From: an uncultured Verrucomicrobiota bacterium
GTDB taxonomy: Bacteria; Verrucomicrobiota; Verrucomicrobiia; Verrucomicrobiales; Verrucomicrobiaceae
Assembly (NCBI GenBank): GCA_903960845.1
Contig: CAJCCF010000582.1
Span: forward strand, 1 to 52,839
Direction: 5' to 3'
Length of the DNA stretch: 52,839 nt
The notes below the pieces were generated by a model. The model made no database searches, was not told the DNA's origin, and worked only from the letters and a program-made list of their open reading frames with translations. A program made the position numbers and the translations under genes. This document shows, in pieces, positions 16,369 through 26,564 of this stretch (position 1 is the first letter of the stretch; every line of letters begins with the position of its first letter).

Positions 16369-18903
16369 ATGAAGTTTTTAGTTTTCACATTTCAATTTTT
16401 AATTCTCAGTCTCGCTCAGGCCGCGACGGTTCGCGCTTATGTGCAACCGGACAAGGCCCGGCCTAACCAGACGATCAACTATGTGATTTCCGTGCAGGAC
16501 GGCCAGGTTCAGAGTTTGCCCGGCCTGCGTTTTCCACTTCAGATCGCGCAGACCAGCGGTGTGTCCACCTCCCAGCAAATCAGCATTGTGAATGGCCGGC
16601 AGAGCGTGTCCCTTCAGCTTTCCTGGGGCATTGCCGCTTCGGAACCCGGGTCGTTTGTGATCCCTCCGCAAACCATCGTTGTGGACGGCCAGTCGATGAC
16701 CACCAATGAGGTCAAATTGAACGTGGAACAAGGCGGCGCGGCTTTTCCAAATGCCAGCAATGGCCAGACTGCCGAGGATAAGAATGCACCCATCCTTCAG
16801 ATCGAGCTGGGCAAAAAAGAAATCTATCAGGGGGAGGTCGTGCCGGTGAATTGCAGCCTTTATGTGCCACGCCAGACACAACTTCAGCGCCTCGGTCTCA
16901 TCGAGATTGCGAAAAGTGATTTTGCCATCGCACGGTTCCCGCAGACGAACGAACAGACCAGCACGGTGATCGACGGCATTGGTTACTACGTGCTCACTTT
17001 CCGCAGCACCCTGTCATCTCTCCGAACCGGTGACTTGAAGGTTGGGCCCGCCACGCTGGAGCTCCTCGTTCAAGTGCCGATGGAAGGGCAACCGCGCCAG
17101 ATCCTTCCGCCCGGTTTTCCGCAGGGCTTTTTCGGCGGAGTTTCAGAGCCACGCAAGATGGTGGTCAAAAGCCAGCAGGTGACCTTGAAAGTCCTGCCTC
17201 TTCCGACTGAGGGAAAGCCGGCCAATTTCAGTGGTGCCGTGGGCGATTTCCAGATGACTGCCAGTGCCACGCCGACTGATCTCACTGTCGGTGATCCGGT
17301 CTCGGTTGAGCTGACGGTGACCGGGGCCGGCAATTTCGATGCAATCACCACGCCCGCCATCATTTCCAATGGTGGATGGAAGCTGTACCCGGCGAAGCGC
17401 TACAACATTGAAGGCCAGCTCGACCAGAACCAGACGCCGACGCTTGAACGCAAGGTTGGTTATTCTCAGGTCCTTGTTCCGGAGGCGGTGCATCCCGCCG
17501 TTCCGCCGTTTGAATTGAATTTCTTCAGCGCTGCTGAGAAAAAATACGTCACCCTGCGGACTCAGCCCATCCCTCTGGCCATGAAGCCTGCGCCTGCCAC
17601 TGCCGCATCTGAATCGGCTCCAGCCGGCGCCGCCGTGGTGGCTGACCTGCCTCCGCCGGTGGTCGATCCCCAGGCGGACATCACGGACATTCTGATCAAT
17701 CCAGCCGCCAGTTCCCAATGGATCGCGCCGACCGGGATGCTGCTGCTGAAAAGCCGCGCCTTCTGGACGGCACAGGCGCTGCCGGTCGGTCTGTTTGCGC
17801 TCGCGAGCGTGCTTGCCTTTGCCCGCCGCCGCCGTGAAGAGAGCAACGCGGGCCGGGCAGGGGAGTTGCGTGAGGCCTGGAGCAGTTTCGAGAAGGCGGG
17901 TGCTGATGATCATGATTTCCTGCACCGCGCCGCTCAATTCATTCAGACCGCCAGTGGGGCCTCACCCGCAGCGGATCCTGCTTTGAAAGCCATTCTCGAC
18001 CGCTACGCCAACACCAACTTCAGCGCCGCCCCCGCCGCACCATTGACCAGCTCCGAGCGCCGCAGCATGCAGCAAACCTTGTCAGAGTTGATGCGGAAAT
18101 CGCTGGCCAAACTTAGCGTCATCGCACTGGCACTCCTTTGTCTCGGAACTGCTCAGGCGGCGGACGGCAAGCCCGAAACGACACCTGATGACATTTATCG
18201 TGAAGCCGTCACCGAACTCAAAAATGCCAATTACACCAAGGCTCAATACCTCGCCGAATCACTGACGAAAAAGAATCCGCCACTGCTCAGTGCCGAGGTG
18301 TTCGAACTCATCGGTCATGCCCGCTACCGGCAAAAAGATCTGGGACGTGCCGCATTGTGGTATCAGCGCGCGCAGCTCTTGAATGGTCGCACACCGGAAC
18401 TTCGGCAGAATCTGCGTCACTTGTTTGAGCGCAGCCGTTACCTGACTTTTGGTTCAGCTTCGCCCCTCACTGCGGCCAGCACCTGGCTCACGCACAATGA
18501 GTGGCTCATCCTCGCTTCCGTTGGACTGTGGCTGGTCTTGCTTTCGCTTTCCTGGCGTGTGTTCACTGGCCGGCGCCGCGCCATCTGGCCTGTGATTGTT
18601 TCTGCCATTGGCCTGCTCATCCTTGTGCCAGCCTCGGCCTTGGCCGCGCTACGGCCGGAAAGTACTGAGCGTGTTGAAGGCATCAGCATTGTCACCCAGC
18701 CTGACGTGAACTCCTACACCTCCGCCACGGCCACCAGTGGCACCGTCATTCCGCTGCCTCCAGGCAGTCAGGTCCGAACACTGGAAAAGCGCGGCACCTG
18801 GCTTTATGTCGAGATCCCCAGCCAGCCCGAAAACCTGCGGGGATGGGTCGAATCCGCAGCGGTCACTCCACTTTGGGTCTGGGACACGAAACTGGTGCCT
18901 TGA
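16369..18903 (+). CDS. BatD-BatE-like fusion: Ig-like periplasmic protein plus TPR and SH3-like end
   Basis: Residues 1-570 are BatD-like: signal peptide (LVFTFQFLILSLAQA), several beta-sandwich segments, a membrane helix at about 466-480 and a short basic cytoplasmic stretch. At residue 575 (ATG at 18091) a second signal-like segment appears (KLSVIALALLCLGTAQA). Next comes a TPR region (about 600-695), two membrane helices (about 710-770), and a final SH3-like domain ending in RGWVESAAVTPLWVW. The second half resembles BatE. Two orthodox membrane insertions would put both globular parts outside the cytoplasm. The gene is the last of the Bat run; a 182-bp gap with a candidate promoter separates it from the ABC cassette. 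Confidence 0.88.
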   Translation: MKFLVFTFQFLILSLAQAATVRAYVQPDKARPNQTINYVISVQDGQVQSLPGLRFPLQIAQTSGVSTSQQISIVNGRQSVSLQLSWGIAASEPGSFVIPPQTIVVDGQSMTTNEVKLNVEQGGAAFPNASNGQTAEDKNAPILQIELGKKEIYQGEVVPVNCSLYVPRQTQLQRLGLIEIAKSDFAIARFPQTNEQTSTVIDGIGYYVLTFRSTLSSLRTGDLKVGPATLELLVQVPMEGQPRQILPPGFPQGFFGGVSEPRKMVVKSQQVTLKVLPLPTEGKPANFSGAVGDFQMTASATPTDLTVGDPVSVELTVTGAGNFDAITTPAIISNGGWKLYPAKRYNIEGQLDQNQTPTLERKVGYSQVLVPEAVHPAVPPFELNFFSAAEKKYVTLRTQPIPLAMKPAPATAASESAPAGAAVVADLPPPVVDPQADITDILINPAASSQWIAPTGMLLLKSRAFWTAQALPVGLFALASVLAFARRRREESNAGRAGELREAWSSFEKAGADDHDFLHRAAQFIQTASGASPAADPALKAILDRYANTNFSAAPAAPLTSSERRSMQQTLSELMRKSLAKLSVIALALLCLGTAQAADGKPETTPDDIYREAVTELKNANYTKAQYLAESLTKKNPPLLSAEVFELIGHARYRQKDLGRAALWYQRAQLLNGRTPELRQNLRHLFERSRYLTFGSASPLTAASTWLTHNEWLILASVGLWLVLLSLSWRVFTGRRRAIWPVIVSAIGLLILVPASALAALRPESTERVEGISIVTQPDVNSYTSATATSGTVIPLPPGSQVRTLEKRGTWLYVEIPSQPENLRGWVESAAVTPLWVWDTKLVP

Positions 18904-18922
18904 GTGACAGATTAACGGCAGA

Positions 18923-18952
18923 TTGGTCACCATCGACATTGCGCGTTACAAT
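18923..18952 (+). promoter_or_regulatory. Candidate sigma-70-type promoter for the ABC cassette
   Basis: TTGGTC (18923-18928) and TACAAT (18947-18952) are separated by 18 bp. The -10 element matches TATAAT at five of six positions. It lies 133 bp before the ABC ATPase start, in the only sizeable gap between the Bat operon and the ABC cassette. Confidence 0.4.
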
Positions 18953-19085
18953 CTCTCCGGACGAATACTCTGGCCTCTGATGGCACCGGCCAATTGCGCT
19001 AAAACAGTTTCCAGGGTTGCCATCGCGGGACGAGCGGGCTTTAATCCCTGTTCCCTCCGTTTTTATCCGTCCCCCCACCCACGAC

Positions 19086-20024
19086 ATGATTGTAGTTCAG
19101 GATCTCACCAAACAGTATGCAGGACGCACTGCGGTGGATCATGTCTCATTTCAGGTGGAGCCGGGTGAGATTGTGGGTTTCCTGGGACCAAATGGCGCAG
19201 GCAAGTCCACGACGATGCGCATGCTGACCGGCTACATCCCGCCGACGAGTGGCCGGGCGACGGTGAATGGGTTTGATGTTTACCATCAATCCATTCAGGT
19301 GCGCCGCTCCGTGGGTTACATGCCTGAGATGGCACCGCTTTACACCGACATGCGGGTGAAAGAGTACCTGCGATTTCGGGCTGAATTAAAGGGACTGTCC
19401 GGCTCTGTGCTGCGCCACCGCGTGGGTGAGGTGATGGACATGTGCGCGATCACGGATGTCCGCCGTCGTCTGATCGGCAATCTTTCCAAAGGCTACCGCC
19501 AGAGGGTCGCGCTGGCAGACGCGCTGGTTCACAAGCCGCCGCTTTTGATTCTGGACGAGCCAACGAACGGCTTGGATCCGGTGCAGATCCGGCAGGTGCG
19601 CGATTTGCTGCGGAGTCTGCGCCCGGCTCACACCATCCTGCTTTCTACCCACATTTTGCAAGAGGTTGAGGCAGTGTGTGATCGCGTTCTGATGATCCAT
19701 CAGGGACGCATCCGTGCCGTCGACACACCGGACAATCTGACCCGCAAACTGCGCGCGGCCTCCCTGGTTCAAATCGAGATGCAGGGCGATGGTGATGTGA
19801 TCGCTCTGCTCGAGGCCCTGCCTGGCGTGCGCAAGGCAACGCAGGACAGTGAACTGGATGGATGGCGTTTCATTTCTCTGCGCGTCGAGGCCCGGCACGA
19901 TGTGCGTGAGGCACTCGCGGATCTGGCGCTGATTCAAAAATGGAAGATCCGTGAGTTGCACCGCCAACTGCCGAGTCTTGAGGATGTGTTTGTGGACTTG
20001 GCTGCATCGGAGCCGGGTAAATGA
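19086..20024 (+). CDS. ABC transporter ATP-binding protein, GldA-like
   Basis: ATPase subunit of an ABC-2 type exporter. The 312-residue product has Walker A GPNGAGKST (about 38-46), Q-loop region GYMPEMAPLY, signature LSKGYRQRV, Walker B LLILDEPTNGLDP and the switch STHILQEVE, then a C-terminal extension of about 90 residues typical of GldA/NatA-like ATPases. The ATG at 19086 is preferred because the domain then starts with MIVVQDLTKQYAGR; an upstream in-frame start at 19017 adds an unrelated leader. The next genes encode the permease and a GldG-like protein, the same order as in gliding-motility-type transporters. The transported substrate is unknown, and nothing else in the window implies gliding. 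Confidence 0.93.
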   Translation: MIVVQDLTKQYAGRTAVDHVSFQVEPGEIVGFLGPNGAGKSTTMRMLTGYIPPTSGRATVNGFDVYHQSIQVRRSVGYMPEMAPLYTDMRVKEYLRFRAELKGLSGSVLRHRVGEVMDMCAITDVRRRLIGNLSKGYRQRVALADALVHKPPLLILDEPTNGLDPVQIRQVRDLLRSLRPAHTILLSTHILQEVEAVCDRVLMIHQGRIRAVDTPDNLTRKLRAASLVQIEMQGDGDVIALLEALPGVRKATQDSELDGWRFISLRVEARHDVREALADLALIQKWKIRELHRQLPSLEDVFVDLAASEPGK

Positions 20025-20039
20025 TGGACTATTGATCAC

Positions 20040-20798
20040 ATGCGAATTTTCTGGGTACTCTTTAAAAAGGAATTGCGGGCATTTTTCGTCTCGCCGGTGG
20101 CCTACATCGTTCTGGCACTGGTGATGGTGCTGAGCGGTTACTCGTTTCGCGCTGCGCTTTCGGTGCTGGAGAGCGCTCCCAGTGATGGATCGATCGTAAC
20201 ATGGATCTTTCAGCCGAGCTGGTTTTGGCTGTCCTACTTCTTCATTTTCCCGCTGTTGACGATGCGATTGTTTGCGGAAGAAAAGAAGATGGGAACCTTT
20301 GAGACGCTTTTCACAACGCCGGTCTATGCCTGGCAGGTGGTGCTCTCAAAATATCTGGCAGCCCTTTTCGTGTACTGCGTGCTTTGGGTCCCGAGTTACA
20401 TCAATTTCCAGTTCGTGGACTGGATCACGGCCGGGCAGGTGGAGATACCCTCCGGCGGCCTGAAGGGCAGCTACATCATCCTGCTGGCGATGGGCTTGTT
20501 TAATCTGGCCATTGGTTGCTTTGCCTCCTCACTGACCTCCAACCAGATCGTCGCGGCGATCATCTCGTTCACCTTCAGCCTGCTGCATTTCCTGGCGGGT
20601 CTTTTCATCATGGTGGTCGGCCGGAAGGTCTCAGAATCCTTTGTCGACATCATCAATTATTTCGCGAGCACGGAGCACATCCGCACCTTCACCAACGGGC
20701 TGATCGACACGCGACCGCTGGTATACTATTCGAGTCTGGCTTTGCTGTTTCTGGTCCTGACACACCATGTGCTGGAGTTCAGAAGATGGCGTCCGTGA
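20040..20798 (+). CDS. ABC-2 type permease, GldF-like
   Basis: Membrane partner of the preceding ATPase. The 252-residue product begins MRIFWVLFKKELRAFFVSPVAY, the usual ABC-2 permease start with a cytoplasmic amphipathic helix and a first membrane segment. It shows about six membrane helices, including SWFWLSYFFIFPLLTMRLFAEEKKMGTFE, where the conserved E-EK-GT-E coupling segment is visible. It begins 15 bp after the ATPase stop, so the two are almost certainly co-expressed. The short length and the GldG-like gene that follows support a GldF-type assignment. Confidence 0.93.
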   Translation: MRIFWVLFKKELRAFFVSPVAYIVLALVMVLSGYSFRAALSVLESAPSDGSIVTWIFQPSWFWLSYFFIFPLLTMRLFAEEKKMGTFETLFTTPVYAWQVVLSKYLAALFVYCVLWVPSYINFQFVDWITAGQVEIPSGGLKGSYIILLAMGLFNLAIGCFASSLTSNQIVAAIISFTFSLLHFLAGLFIMVVGRKVSESFVDIINYFASTEHIRTFTNGLIDTRPLVYYSSLALLFLVLTHHVLEFRRWRP

Positions 20799-20864
20799 CA
20801 TGGCCTGAAGCGCTGCCGCCCGTCTGATCCTTACCCCAACTTTTCATTTCCCCTTATCAAACCG

Positions 20865-22352
20865 ATGTCTGACACCCCACCAACCACCACTCCCGCTTCC
20901 GCGCCCATGCCGCGCCGCCTTGGGATCGGGGTGAATGTGCTTGTGCAGATCTTTCTCACCCTGGCGATTTTTTTCGGCATCAACCGCCTCAGCTACCGCT
21001 ACCACGCGCGTTGGGATCTAAGCCCACAGCAGAATTACACCATCAGTTCCGCGACACTGAACTATCTGGACAAGCTCTCGAAGGATGTTTTCATCGCCAA
21101 TGTGTTTGCCCGTGATTCGAAGATTTACGGGGATGTGCAGACACTTCTGGAGGAATACCGGCTCAAGGGACGCGGGCGTGTCAAGGTGCGCTCCATCGAT
21201 CCAGTCCGTGACATTGAGCGCGCTGAATCGCTGAAAGCCGAGACGGGGCTGCCACTGGATCAAAGTGGTGTCGTGGTGCGTGTTGGCTCGCGCACGCGCT
21301 TCATCACGGAGGAGGAGCTCGTGGTGCGTGAAAACAGCACGGAGACACAGCGCAGGATCAAGGAATTCCGCGGTGAGGATGCCATCACTTCGGCGATCAT
21401 CAATGTCGTCGAGGGCGCGGAGCGGAAGTTTTACATCGTCGTCGGCAAAGGCGCGCGCACCGAGGGCTCGCTGATTGATGCGATGGTAAGCATCGGCGAA
21501 CTTGGCCGGCAGCAGAATTTTCAACTCTTCCCGCTCAATCTCACTGAAGTCAGTCAGGTCCCGGCTGATGCGGATGGTGTGCTGCTTGTGGGGCTGCGTT
21601 ATGATTTGTCGGAGAGTGAGATCGCCATGATCAAATCCTACTGGGAAAGCAAGCGCTCCGGCATGCTGGTGCTTCTCGATCCATCGGGCGAGACGCCCCG
21701 GTTGAATGCCTTCCTTGGTCTTCAGGGCGTGCTGCCGCGCGGCGACCGCGTTCTTTACGCCGAGAGCACGGGCACCGGTACGCGGAAAGAATTTTCCGTG
21801 CAGGCTGTCTTTGATGATGAGTCCACCATCACCCGGCAGCTGGCTGCCAGCACGACGACACTTCCGGGTCAGTCAGAGTCGCTTGAGGTGCGTTTTGACG
21901 ACGAGTATCTGAAGAATCAAAACATCACCGTGCAGCCGCTGATCGGTGCCACCGACCGCTACTGGGGTGAGAAAAACTACCTGGAAGACCTGCCTGTGGT
22001 TGATGACGAGGATAACAAAAAGCCCATCTATCTGGCAGCCTCCATCGAGCGCGGAACGGTCACGGATGAGAAACAGCGTGTCGACAGCTGCCGCATGGTG
22101 GTGGTGGGGAATTCGTCCATGCTCGACAAAAAGTCCGCCTTGGCCGTGAACCGCGATTTCGTGGCCGGCAGTCTGAACTGGATCATCAATCGCGAGAGCT
22201 ACATCGGTATTCCTCCAAAACAAAAGCACAGCTACCGCATCCAGCTCACGCAGAAGCAGGGTGAGATCATCTTTTGGAGCACCACCTTTGTGTTTCCCTC
22301 CTTTGTGCTCTGCCTGGGAATGCTGGTATGGGCCAGTCGCCGGGCGGCATGA
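20865..22352 (+). CDS. GldG-family ABC transporter auxiliary protein
   Basis: The 495-residue protein has one N-terminal membrane helix (about 22-45, LVQIFLTLAIFFGINRL), a large extracytoplasmic region, and one C-terminal helix (about 470-490, TTFVFPSFVLCLGMLVWAS) followed by RR. The segment just after the first helix (RWDLSPQQNYTISSATLNYLD) is characteristic of GldG-like proteins. A middle block resembles the ABC-type uncharacterised transport domain (YIVVGKGARTEGS, LLVGLRYDLSESE). It lies 66 bp after the permease. Its role is presumably to contact substrate or cell wall on the outer face of the transporter; this is inference from family and topology. Confidence 0.88.
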   Translation: MSDTPPTTTPASAPMPRRLGIGVNVLVQIFLTLAIFFGINRLSYRYHARWDLSPQQNYTISSATLNYLDKLSKDVFIANVFARDSKIYGDVQTLLEEYRLKGRGRVKVRSIDPVRDIERAESLKAETGLPLDQSGVVVRVGSRTRFITEEELVVRENSTETQRRIKEFRGEDAITSAIINVVEGAERKFYIVVGKGARTEGSLIDAMVSIGELGRQQNFQLFPLNLTEVSQVPADADGVLLVGLRYDLSESEIAMIKSYWESKRSGMLVLLDPSGETPRLNAFLGLQGVLPRGDRVLYAESTGTGTRKEFSVQAVFDDESTITRQLAASTTTLPGQSESLEVRFDDEYLKNQNITVQPLIGATDRYWGEKNYLEDLPVVDDEDNKKPIYLAASIERGTVTDEKQRVDSCRMVVVGNSSMLDKKSALAVNRDFVAGSLNWIINRESYIGIPPKQKHSYRIQLTQKQGEIIFWSTTFVFPSFVLCLGMLVWASRRAA

Positions 22353-22421
22353 GAAACGAATCACGAACGTTCAATCCCCCAGTTCGAACGCTCACCAACT
22401 TCCAACCCAAGCATCTGAGAC

Positions 22422-24263
22422 ATGCGCCTGCGCACCACACTTCTGCTTCTGCTTCTCGTCATCGCTCTCGGCGCTGTCATTGTCGGTATTGAGCGTTACC
22501 TGCCGTCGACACGCGAGTTGCTGGAGATGAAAAAAGGCCCCGGCCGTTTCGATCGCGCCAAGATCACCCAGATCGAGATCGACTCCAGTGGTGGCGACGG
22601 GGTGAGTCTTTCCTGGGACGGATCACGGTGGTGGGTGCGGCGCCCCTTCAATGATCTGGCCGACCCTGCCAAGGTTGCCAAGCTGCTTGCCGAACTCGCC
22701 AACATCGGCTGGATCAACCGCGTGCACCGGGATGAGTTTGATGATGGCGGATGGACGCGAACCCAGCTCGACAAGCCGCATCACACGGTGCAGCTGATGT
22801 CCGGGGCTGCGAATGTTTTGCAGCTTTCCCTCGGCGCTCAGACGCCTGTCGGCGGGAGTCATTACCTGACGCTGGCGTCAGCCAAAGCAGGTGAGGAGCC
22901 TGCGCAATATGTCGCCAAGACCACCCTGCCGGAGATGCTCAAGACCACACCACAGGACTGGCGTGATGCCAAGCTGCTGCGTCTGCCTGCTGACATGGTC
23001 TTGAATGTGAAACTGGTGCAGGCAGGCGGTCAAATCGAGCTGGCTCGCGCAAGTGAACGGGCACCCTGGATGCTGGTGAAACCGCTGAGCACTCGCGGCA
23101 GCAAGGAACGCATCAGCGAACTGCTTTCCGCTCTGCTGAATCTGGAAATCAAGGAGGCCGCCGAGCCTGCCGGCGGCACCAAGCCGCCTGTCGCCGCAAC
23201 CGGTTTGGCGGACATCACGGTGCAGGATCTGAAGATCAGCGTGGTGGTGAAAGGACTGGCCAAGCCTTTTGAGATCACGCTCATGAAACCGGTCGCGGAC
23301 GCGGTCACGACCACGGCGCAGGTCAGCTATCGCAAGCCTGTTTTCACTATCACTTCAAAGTCTCTCGCCAATCTCTGGGCTCAGCCTAACGATCTGCGAG
23401 ACCGGATGCTGGCGCGAATCGACAAGGAGGCGGTCACGCAGGTGGATGTCACCAGCGCGCTGCATCAGCCGATTCATCTCGAAAAGAAAAACGAATCCTG
23501 GTTTCTCAGCCGGCACAAGCGCTTGGAGCCCGCCAATGGAGATCGCGTGATCAAGTTTTTCGAAGCGCTGAACACTTTTCAGATTCATGAGTTCACCGCC
23601 GACAGCGCCTCCAACCTGACGGAATACGGTCTCGACAATCCCTTCATGACCGCCGCGTGGACCGAGGGCTCGGCCAAGCCGTCGAAACTGATCTTTGGCA
23701 CCAACAAAGAGAGCACCGACTTCTTTGCCAAGTATGAGAACGAACCGTCCGTGTATCGAGTTGATGCAAGCATCCTGCCCAGCATCCCGCAGGAAGCGAT
23801 CAAATGGAAGGGGCTCGGCGCGTTACGATTTACCCAGTTTGCACTGCGTCAAATCAGCCTCGCTGCGGGCACTGCGCCGCCCGTGGTGCTGAAATACGAC
23901 GCCACCACAGCGCAATGGACCGGTGAGCGTGCCGGTCAAAACATCAGCGCTCTGATTGACCGTGTGAAGGCTGACAAACTGGCCGGTTCGCTGTCCAAGT
24001 TCAGTGTTCAGGACTGGGCAGGGGATGTGACCAATGCCATCACGGCGCTGCAAAACCCGGCGTTGCGTGTGGTCGTCACCCTCGGAGAACCCGGAACGAA
24101 CACCGGGCCGACCCGGGACACGATTCTTAACTTTGCCCCAACCCAGGCAGGCATGGATACCACGCTTTATTTCGGCCAGGTGCAGGGTGATCCCGATGTC
24201 TTCTACATCGCCCGGGGAACGCTGCTGGAGCTTCTGGCACCGGTTCTCAAAAAGACCAAATAG
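22422..24263 (+). CDS. DUF4340 domain protein
   Basis: The 613-residue product has an N-terminal membrane anchor (LLLLLLVIALGAVIVGI, about 8-24), then repeated beta-rich modules exposed to the periplasm. The start of the first module (RFDRAKITQIEIDSSGGDGV, followed by the W-V-R pattern) is typical of DUF4340, and related modules recur at about residues 270-360 and 370-460. DUF4340 proteins usually follow GldG-like genes, as here, with a 69-bp gap. No enzymatic motif is visible. It is the last member of the ABC cassette and is probably an envelope component of the same complex; the molecular function is unknown. Confidence 0.85.
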   Translation: MRLRTTLLLLLLVIALGAVIVGIERYLPSTRELLEMKKGPGRFDRAKITQIEIDSSGGDGVSLSWDGSRWWVRRPFNDLADPAKVAKLLAELANIGWINRVHRDEFDDGGWTRTQLDKPHHTVQLMSGAANVLQLSLGAQTPVGGSHYLTLASAKAGEEPAQYVAKTTLPEMLKTTPQDWRDAKLLRLPADMVLNVKLVQAGGQIELARASERAPWMLVKPLSTRGSKERISELLSALLNLEIKEAAEPAGGTKPPVAATGLADITVQDLKISVVVKGLAKPFEITLMKPVADAVTTTAQVSYRKPVFTITSKSLANLWAQPNDLRDRMLARIDKEAVTQVDVTSALHQPIHLEKKNESWFLSRHKRLEPANGDRVIKFFEALNTFQIHEFTADSASNLTEYGLDNPFMTAAWTEGSAKPSKLIFGTNKESTDFFAKYENEPSVYRVDASILPSIPQEAIKWKGLGALRFTQFALRQISLAAGTAPPVVLKYDATTAQWTGERAGQNISALIDRVKADKLAGSLSKFSVQDWAGDVTNAITALQNPALRVVVTLGEPGTNTGPTRDTILNFAPTQAGMDTTLYFGQVQGDPDVFYIARGTLLELLAPVLKKTK

Positions 24264-24295
24264 CACGCTGTCCACGTTTCAGTGTGATTTCCGGA

Positions 24296-25324
24296 ATGCG
24301 CGATCTCCTTCCAACTCACCGTCCGGGGCTCGTCCTGGCCCCCATGCAGGACGTGACCGATCTGCCCTTCATGCGGTTGATGGCTCGTTATGGCGGACCT
24401 GATTTGTATGTCACGGAGTATTTCCGCGTCACCGCTGATTCGGGGCTCGATGCGACCACCCTGCGCTCAATCACGGAGAACGACACGGGACGGCCGGTGA
24501 TCGCCCAAATGATCGGTCAGGACATTGCGGCACTCGTCCGCACGGCACGCGAGCTGGAGAAGCATCCAGTCGCCGGTATTGACCTGAATCTCGGTTGTCC
24601 AGCGCCCATCGTTTGTCGCAAGGATGCCGGCGGTGGATTGCTGCGTCAGCCGGAGCGTGTGGATGAAATCCTGACTGCCTTGCGCGATGCCATTCAGGGG
24701 CGGTTCACGGTGAAATGCCGGGTTGGTTTTGCTGACAAGTCCGAGTTCCCTCGGCTACTCGAGGTTTTTCAAAAGCACCGCATTCAGGCGCTGACCGTCC
24801 ACGGCCGCACGGTTCGCGACGCCTACAAAACGCCTGTGCATCCTGATTCGGTGGCCCTGGCGGTGCAGACCATGCCCTGCCCGGTGATCGCCAATGGCAA
24901 TGTCGTGGATGTGGCCTCGGGACTGGCCTACCTCAGGCAAACCGGGGCCGCCGGTCTCATGCTCGGGCGTGGTGCCATCCGCCATCCCTGGCTGTTTGCC
25001 CAGCTCCGCGCCCATTGGGAGGGGGGCAGCGTGCCTGCGCCGACCGGGCGTGACATGCTCAACTACATCCAGGCCCTCTACGATGCGACCGCCGCCTTTC
25101 ACCCGCGTTTTGATGTGCGCCCGCATGTGCAGAAAATGAAGCGCTACATGGTCTTTATCACCACAGGGATCGGTGAAGGTCAGCTGGAGCACCGAATCCG
25201 CCGTGTGACGACGGAGGATGAATTTTTCACTGCCTGCAGGGATCATTTGGACCATGATGAGCCGTTGTCCGAGCGCCCACCGGAGGATTCCCACGTATTC
25301 TGCGGGTTTGCCGCGCTGAAGTGA
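24296..25324 (+). CDS. dus: tRNA-dihydrouridine synthase
   Basis: FMN-dependent enzyme that reduces uridine in the D-loop of tRNA. The 343-residue product has LAPMQDVTD near the N-terminus (FMN phosphate region), DLNLGCPAP with the catalytic Cys, KCRVGF, TVHGRTV, ANGNV and GLMLGRGAIRHPW, all expected Dus landmarks. The N-terminus MRDLLPTHRPGLVLAPM fits the ATG at 24296; a GTG at 24284 is also in frame. It follows the DUF4340 gene by 32 bp and could be part of that transcript, although there is no functional link. Which Dus subfamily it belongs to cannot be settled by reading. Confidence 0.93.
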   Translation: MRDLLPTHRPGLVLAPMQDVTDLPFMRLMARYGGPDLYVTEYFRVTADSGLDATTLRSITENDTGRPVIAQMIGQDIAALVRTARELEKHPVAGIDLNLGCPAPIVCRKDAGGGLLRQPERVDEILTALRDAIQGRFTVKCRVGFADKSEFPRLLEVFQKHRIQALTVHGRTVRDAYKTPVHPDSVALAVQTMPCPVIANGNVVDVASGLAYLRQTGAAGLMLGRGAIRHPWLFAQLRAHWEGGSVPAPTGRDMLNYIQALYDATAAFHPRFDVRPHVQKMKRYMVFITTGIGEGQLEHRIRRVTTEDEFFTACRDHLDHDEPLSERPPEDSHVFCGFAALK

Positions 25325-25366
25325 GTCAGGTGCCCCACTTGCTCCCAACCCGGGCGGAACCCATGG

Positions 25367-26504
<1,138 letters not shown>

Positions 26505-26530
26505 TTCAGCCTTCAGCTTAGATTCTCATG

Positions 26531-26564
26531 GCGGGCCAGGTCTCACGATCTGGCCCGCTTTGTT
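26531..26564 (+). terminator. Intrinsic terminator of gap
   Basis: GCGGGCCAG (26531-26539) pairs perfectly with CTGGCCCGC (26550-26558) across a 10-nt loop, followed by TTTGTTT. It lies 27 bp after the gap stop and touches the 3' end of the convergent PAP2 gene. Confidence 0.85.

Noticed and set aside
16369-18903. Frameshift or stop-codon error joining two separate Bat genes
   Set aside because: The frame is continuous with no odd composition at the join, and the neighbouring BatB-BatC gene shows the same kind of fusion.
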